Shown one piece after another: positions 59,016 to 64,000 of a DNA stretch of 64,000 bases. The notes under the pieces are model-generated. The model ran no database searches. It saw only the letters and a program-made list of their open reading frames with translations, and had not been told where the DNA came from. Origin of the DNA: Dendronephthya gigantea (Eukaryota > Cnidaria > Anthozoa > Malacalcyonacea > Nephtheidae); the NCBI RefSeq assembly GCF_004324835.1, contig NW_021163026.1, forward strand, positions 2,475,271-2,539,270, in the 5' to 3' direction. The position numbers and the translations under genes were made by a program. How positions within the stretch are numbered: the first letter of the stretch is position 1; each line of letters begins with the position of its first letter.

Positions 59016-60293
59016 CCCTTCCTGAGATATATTTCAACCCAAATGAACCACGCTTTTCTTCCTAAAACTTTTTCCAATTCAGATGAAGTTGTCAGAATGA
59101 TTGTAAAATTTATATAAAAGAACATGAAAAATTGAAAATAGAATATTTTATTCACAGCCAATCACAGGTTTGATGTTTGACGGCGGAATTTATGCCAGAC
59201 GCAAAAAATGCCGAACAATGTTCGCCGCACTCAGTGCGCTTACAAAAGTTACAAGTTCTGGAGCTTGTAGTCAACATATTCTATCTCTGGGGGTCAGGGG
59301 TACCAGAGATGACAACTGAATAGTGTGAGCATATTTGCCAATTTAACCAAAGTTGCTCAAATCTAGTTAAATGCTCCCTCCTGGTCTAAATGTGGTCACC
59401 CAATCACCAATCACTCAACTTTCAAAGGTGCACCAGATGCTGACAAGATCTGGCAAAAAAATGACCAGATCACGCAGGTCACAATGGTCAAACAACAAAC
59501 ACACGGCTGAGATTTACACAGCTGTTACTACTAATGCTCTAGAAATAAGTAGATCACCATGCCCTGACATTTTAGCCCATCTAACAATCTGACAGAGAGT
59601 ATTCATAAACACTTCAAGAGAATAGTTTGAAAGAATTGTATTGCTTCAATAGTTTTATATAAATTTATACAACATCATTGTGGTATTATTTAACCTACTA
59701 GAATAACACTAGTTACAAACTATCAGGTGGCACTATAAGCTGTTTTCACTATGAATAAATAGATGAAATATTAAGCATTGTAAACTATAGTCTCCATTTT
59801 GAAATCAGATGTGGCAAATTCCTAAACATGATAAAATTCTTCACACAATAGCTCAGTGTTGATTGCAAGCCATTAAAACATGTCATGGCTTGTGTTTCAG
59901 CACAAACCATTGAACAACATTGTAGAACCTGCACACACTGAGGGAGACCTTCACATGCAATGATGTTTTCTTAACATTATCTTTAAAGTAAAGTAAGTGC
60001 ATGAGGTTAAAGTTAAATCGGTGTTCTTAGAAATTGTATGTTTAATTTAGCATATTATTGTGACTGTTATTTCTTTCTTACTAAATGCGAGCTACAACAA
60101 GAAAGCCCTTCAACACCTCCCAAGGTAAGGTGAGTTTTTGCTGTGACATATCACCACCTTGCTTCTGCACCAAACAATACCTTATTGCCCTCAGCCTCTT
60201 GATTACATTCCGTTATCATTTTCATAATTACAGTACATGTTCTAAAATCATTTTTATCAATTACTAATGTTCTGGTTAGGATTCTTCACTATA
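59016..60293. other. MED15-FLOT2 intergenic spacer
   Basis: MED15 promoter side and FLOT2 3'UTR. A 73-codon plus-strand frame (59,371-59,592) has no recognisable features. No other element is seen. Confidence 0.5.
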
Positions 60294-63086
60294 TTACACA
60301 GCTTGTGCACCAGGGACCTTTCCAAGAACCTAAGCATGAGAATAAATGGTCAGATAAACAAGAACTAGCTTGGTTTGGACAGCCCTGGAAACTTGTCAAT
60401 ATAGCACTTCAAACTACTGTACCTTAGAGAGATCAACACCGGTCAAAGCTTGAACAGCTGGTGGTAACTGGCCGACCAGTTTCGTAACTTCACTTGATAC
60501 ACTGTTGCTACCACCATCATTTATCATGACGATTTGTTCTGTCTTAGCAAGAGGTGCAGCCACTTCAGCAGCGATCTGAAAGAAAAATTAACAAATATTC
60601 TTTTTAGTCATTTGTTAAAGTAAAATCAGTTCATCCCTTATTCTGTGTCACCATTAGCACAGAGCATACAGAGGTTTGACTGCCGTTAATTTTGCGTACC
60701 CCTGGCTTAGCCAGTGCACTCAAGAGAGGCCTTCTCCCCCCGGGAAAGCATGCATATGGCGGCGGCTTGAACACATGTATGGAATATAAACAGCCGAGAC
60801 AGAACTATCTGGAAAAATCGTATTTTTGACAAAAACGTTGCTCAATTTTTTTCTTAAAACCAGATTTTGTTAGTTCTTATCCTTTAGAAGAGTATAGAAG
60901 AGTATAGAAGTGGGAGCGATCTGTTTATTTATATAGCGATGGCTATTTATAATGTTCGGGGGGGATAGGGCCTCTCTTTAGCGCACTGGCTAACAACATG
61001 GCCGCTAGGAACGCATAATTAATGCAAGGTCAAACCTCTGTATGCTCTGTGCCATTAGTCAGGAGGGGGTAGTTTGAACTAAACTAGACTTTATTTCTAG
61101 AGGTCCAGTAAGGATCATCTCTTATTGATCCAGTGTTACTACAGGAGGAAACCTAAACTAAACTAACTTTATTTATACTAGATAGCTCTATCAGTTCTAA
61201 ACTGTTCTTCCTAGAGATCCAGTAAGGATCATCTCTTATTGATCCAGTGTTACTACAGGAGGAAACCTAAACTAAACTAACTTTATTTTACTGGATAATC
61301 CATCAGTTCTAAACTGTTCTTCTAGAGGTCCAGTAAGGATCATCTCTTATTGATCCAGTGTTACTACAGGAGGAAACCTAAACTAAACTAACTTTGTTTC
61401 TCTTACCTTGGGCAATGACTCTAAGATCAGAGACATCATAGCAGCATCACCATATTGCTTGTATGCAGCAGCTTTTTGCCTCATCCTCTCAGCCTCAGCC
61501 TTACCAATTGCCTCAATGGACGCAGCTTCCGCCGCACCAACCATCTAAACCGTGAAAAAGTGTAACACAATGAGAACCAAGATCATAGAAATTTAAGCAA
61601 GTAAGCAAATATAGCTTGATGATTTTTTATAATCACTTGCCTTTATTTTTTCTGCATCAGCCTGAGCAGCAGCTACAGTTTTTGTTCTTCAAAAAAGAAA
61701 GATTGATTCATGGAAATATATGTGGTATGCAACAATAAATACTGTAGTCACCATGCAAAATTACAAGAATATATTGGCATTTAGGGTTGTCACTAAAGAA
61801 CCTACCCAAGCGAAACTGAGCCCAACACAAACCATAATCATAATCCTACCTCTGCCCTTGTGCCAAAGTCTGTACTTTGTAACTTTCAGCTTCTGCTGGT
61901 CTCTTTACAGTTGCTGTAAGTTCCTTCTCTTTCCTCTCAATTTCCTTTTCTTCAACAGAAATCTGCTTTCGACGTTCGACCACTTGAATTTGGATCTCTT
62001 CCTCGCGAATCTTTTGCTTCTCTTTGTTAGCCTGGCAGTCAGGTTTTTGAACAAGAACTGTTATTGCTTTCTGAACAAATTTTGAAGGCCAAAAACGAGC
62101 AAATAAATGTTACGGTACCTGCAGTTCGTACGCCAACTCAGCTTCGGCTTTTTTAGTATTCACCTCCTGGTCGAACGCTGCTTTATTCATTTGATATTCT
62201 CTCGAAGCATCGGCAACTTTCGTTTGGGTTGAGAACTTTACATCCATCATTTCCTTGGTACATTCTGCCTCCTTGCATTGCAGGACAAAAAAAATGGTTC
62301 AATCTATTGTAGGTCACGGAGGAAACACATATCATACACTCGTACATACCCTAATTCCTGCATCTCTATTTGCCTCGGCCACGCCGATGTCTGCATCACG
62401 TTTTACTTTTGCAGTTTGAGTTTTACCGAGAGAATCCAAGTACTGCACTTTGTCTTCAATGTCTTTGATGGTAAAACTAAGAATTTCGATACCCATTTTG
62501 CCCACGTCAGGTAAGGCTACCTCGCGTACCAGTTTGGCAAAACTGTCACGATCTAGAGAAGTTGGAAGGAAAGACATCAGTGGGCTTTGACTCCGACAGA
62601 TTGAAAGAAAAGCCATAGAATAAACTTCATAAAAGTTATACAACAAAACGCTTTACAAACACTACCTTTATAGATTTCTTCAACAGTTAATGTACCAAGA
62701 ATTGCTCGGAGATGTCCCTCCAACGTTTGCAAAATGACATTCTCTATTTCATCTATGGTTTTTCCAAGAAACTGTTCACACGCTGTTGCCAATAGATCAC
62801 CTTGCATCACCTTCACCTGAGCCACGCCCGTGACCGTAACAGCAACACCCTCGGCAGTTTCAACCGAGTCACATTTTGGATTGAGGGTCATCACCTCCAG
62901 GGTGAGTCTGGTATTTAAAATATTTAGAAAATAAATAAACCAACTTAGTTCATTTTGAAGTCTTCTTCTAATACGAGAACACAAATCATTAAATCTACCT
63001 TTGGACATCACTAACAAACGCCCACGCCCAGCCAAATCCTCCAACAATGAGTTTTGGTTTGGGATTTGCTCCTTGGCAGCATCCAC
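60294..63086 (-). CDS. FLOT2: Flotillin-2 (5' exon outside window)
   Basis: Nine coding exons seen: 63086-62999, 62907-62666, 62552-62350, 62271-62119, 62031-61850, 61686-61641, 61544-61407, 60575-60423 and 60329-60294. They join in phase and begin in the middle of a glycine codon, so the first coding exon (human MGNCHTVGPNEALVV) must lie beyond 64,000 or be unrecognised. Visible parts: [22 protein letters not shown], the SPFH/PHB domain ([30 protein letters not shown]), then the flotillin coiled coil with EA-rich repeats ([27 protein letters not shown]). It ends LTGVDLSK plus [11 protein letters not shown]. Flotillin-2 scaffolds membrane microdomains. The intron after the 46-nt exon uses a GC donor (ATAAAG|GCAAGT). 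Confidence 0.93.
61075..61400. repeat. about 115-bp repeat in FLOT2 intron, about 3 copies
   Basis: Direct copies with GATCCAGTGTTACTACAGG and AAACCTAAACTAAACTAACT, in reverse orientation to the MED15 intron copies at 57,690-57,965. Confidence 0.8.
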
Positions 63087-64000
63087 CTGCAAAAACAATT
63101 TATTTCTATGAGCCTGGCAATGCTAAATGTTACAATGGCATGCGCACTGAACAGATGTGGTACTTAGGAGTTAGAGCTATGCTCAAATTTGTCCCACAGG
63201 ATCATATATAACATGTGATTATAGTGCGCTGAATTTGTCTGGTCAGGTCTTGTGTAAATGTCTAAACCTATAGCTCATATTTCTTTTTATATAGTAGTTT
63301 ACTCAACAAGTATAATAATAATATTGGTATACAAATGACATAATCAGTCTGGTATAATCTAGTTTTACAAACAGTTTATAAGCATAATGGAGGAACCTAA
63401 GTGGCTAGGATATTGGTTTGCTATTTAAATTGCTGTTATTATTCAAATTATTGGAGGAACCGGACAAGTTTATTGTGCTGAAGCCACTTCAAATGTGAAA
63501 TGTGAAATATTCTATGAAGTCATAAATAAATACCAGTCAATAAGTCATCAAAAATATAGTTCAAAATACCAAATATATAAGACTGTTTATTTTATTCTTT
63601 TATCAATAACATTTAGGACCAGATAAAACAAAAATCCAGATATGACAAATATCAAAATTCAAAAATGACGGAAAAAACAAAACATGACGCGTAATTTCTA
63701 TAAAGATCAATAATTTCAATTTCACAATAATCTTAAGCAAAATACTTAAGTAAAATAAGCAATTTCAAGAACTTGACCAACAAAACTCAAAAATGGTATA
63801 GGCAGAGCACTTTTTAAAGAAAAAATTTAAACGATTTTTTTATCAAATGCAATATTTTTGGGTTTGGTCCACGGGAGGCATATAAAACATCTTTGAAAAC
63901 ATTTCTCACAATTTGCGCGATTTCTTCCTAATGCTAGGAATTAAAAACGTATATATGGAATTATTTTCAAAGTCTACAAGCTACAATCATAAAAAAGGAA
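63087..64000. other. FLOT2 upstream intron, no feature seen
   Basis: AT-rich non-coding sequence in front of the first visible FLOT2 exon. I searched for the MGN... N-terminal exon on the minus strand and did not find it. Confidence 0.55.

Noticed and set aside
1-64000. CRISPR arrays, bacterial operons, phage or plasmid features
   Set aside because: The window has spliced animal genes throughout; repeats are minisatellites and transposon remnants without spacer structure.

Overview
The window reads as nuclear DNA of a marine invertebrate animal, most likely a cnidarian. It is AT-rich, has short GT-AG introns, and carries clear metazoan orthologues (DGCR8, GNB1L, SGSM, MED15, FLOT2, EIF4H, SELENOH, MED31). 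No clade-specific marker was seen, so the phylum is inference.

Region 1 (1-31,010) is a tandem array of nine plus-strand genes for secreted, probably GPI-anchored cysteine-rich proteins. Six are long (about 470-490 aa): signal peptide, an 8-cysteine module, a 10-cysteine module whose order and spacing match stanniocalcin, a furin-type basic site, a C-terminal module and a hydrophobic tail. Three are short (127-147 aa) and keep only the signal peptide, the 8-cysteine module and the tail. All have intronless coding regions. Seven have an upstream copy of the same promoter-plus-5'UTR-exon block. Two adjacent units (about 18.0-22.3 kb and 22.3-26.7 kb) are almost identical, and part of the second has a dense cluster of one-base indels that suggests unpolished sequence.

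Region 2 (31.1-36.4 kb) holds the first two exons of MED31 (the rest is not visible nearby), a short shared promoter with three perfect CRE palindromes, EIF4H in eight coding exons with a hairpin in a probable 3'UTR intron, and an RGLG-like copine/vWA protein that lacks a RING finger.

Region 3 (37.9-64 kb) is dense with conserved genes. SELENOH has an in-frame TGA in a CxxU motif and a matching SECIS hairpin downstream. DGCR8 and GNB1L are head to head with about 200 bp between start codons. SGSM1/2 (20 coding exons), MED15 (17 coding exons) and the 3' part of FLOT2 follow on the minus strand. DGCR8, GNB1L, SGSM1 and MED15 all lie on human 22q11, so this looks like a retained piece of an ancestral linkage group. 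Introns carry MITEs, one nested SINE-like insertion and several minisatellites. Exon models below were built by eye from splice sites, reading phase and similarity remembered from human proteins; no search was run.
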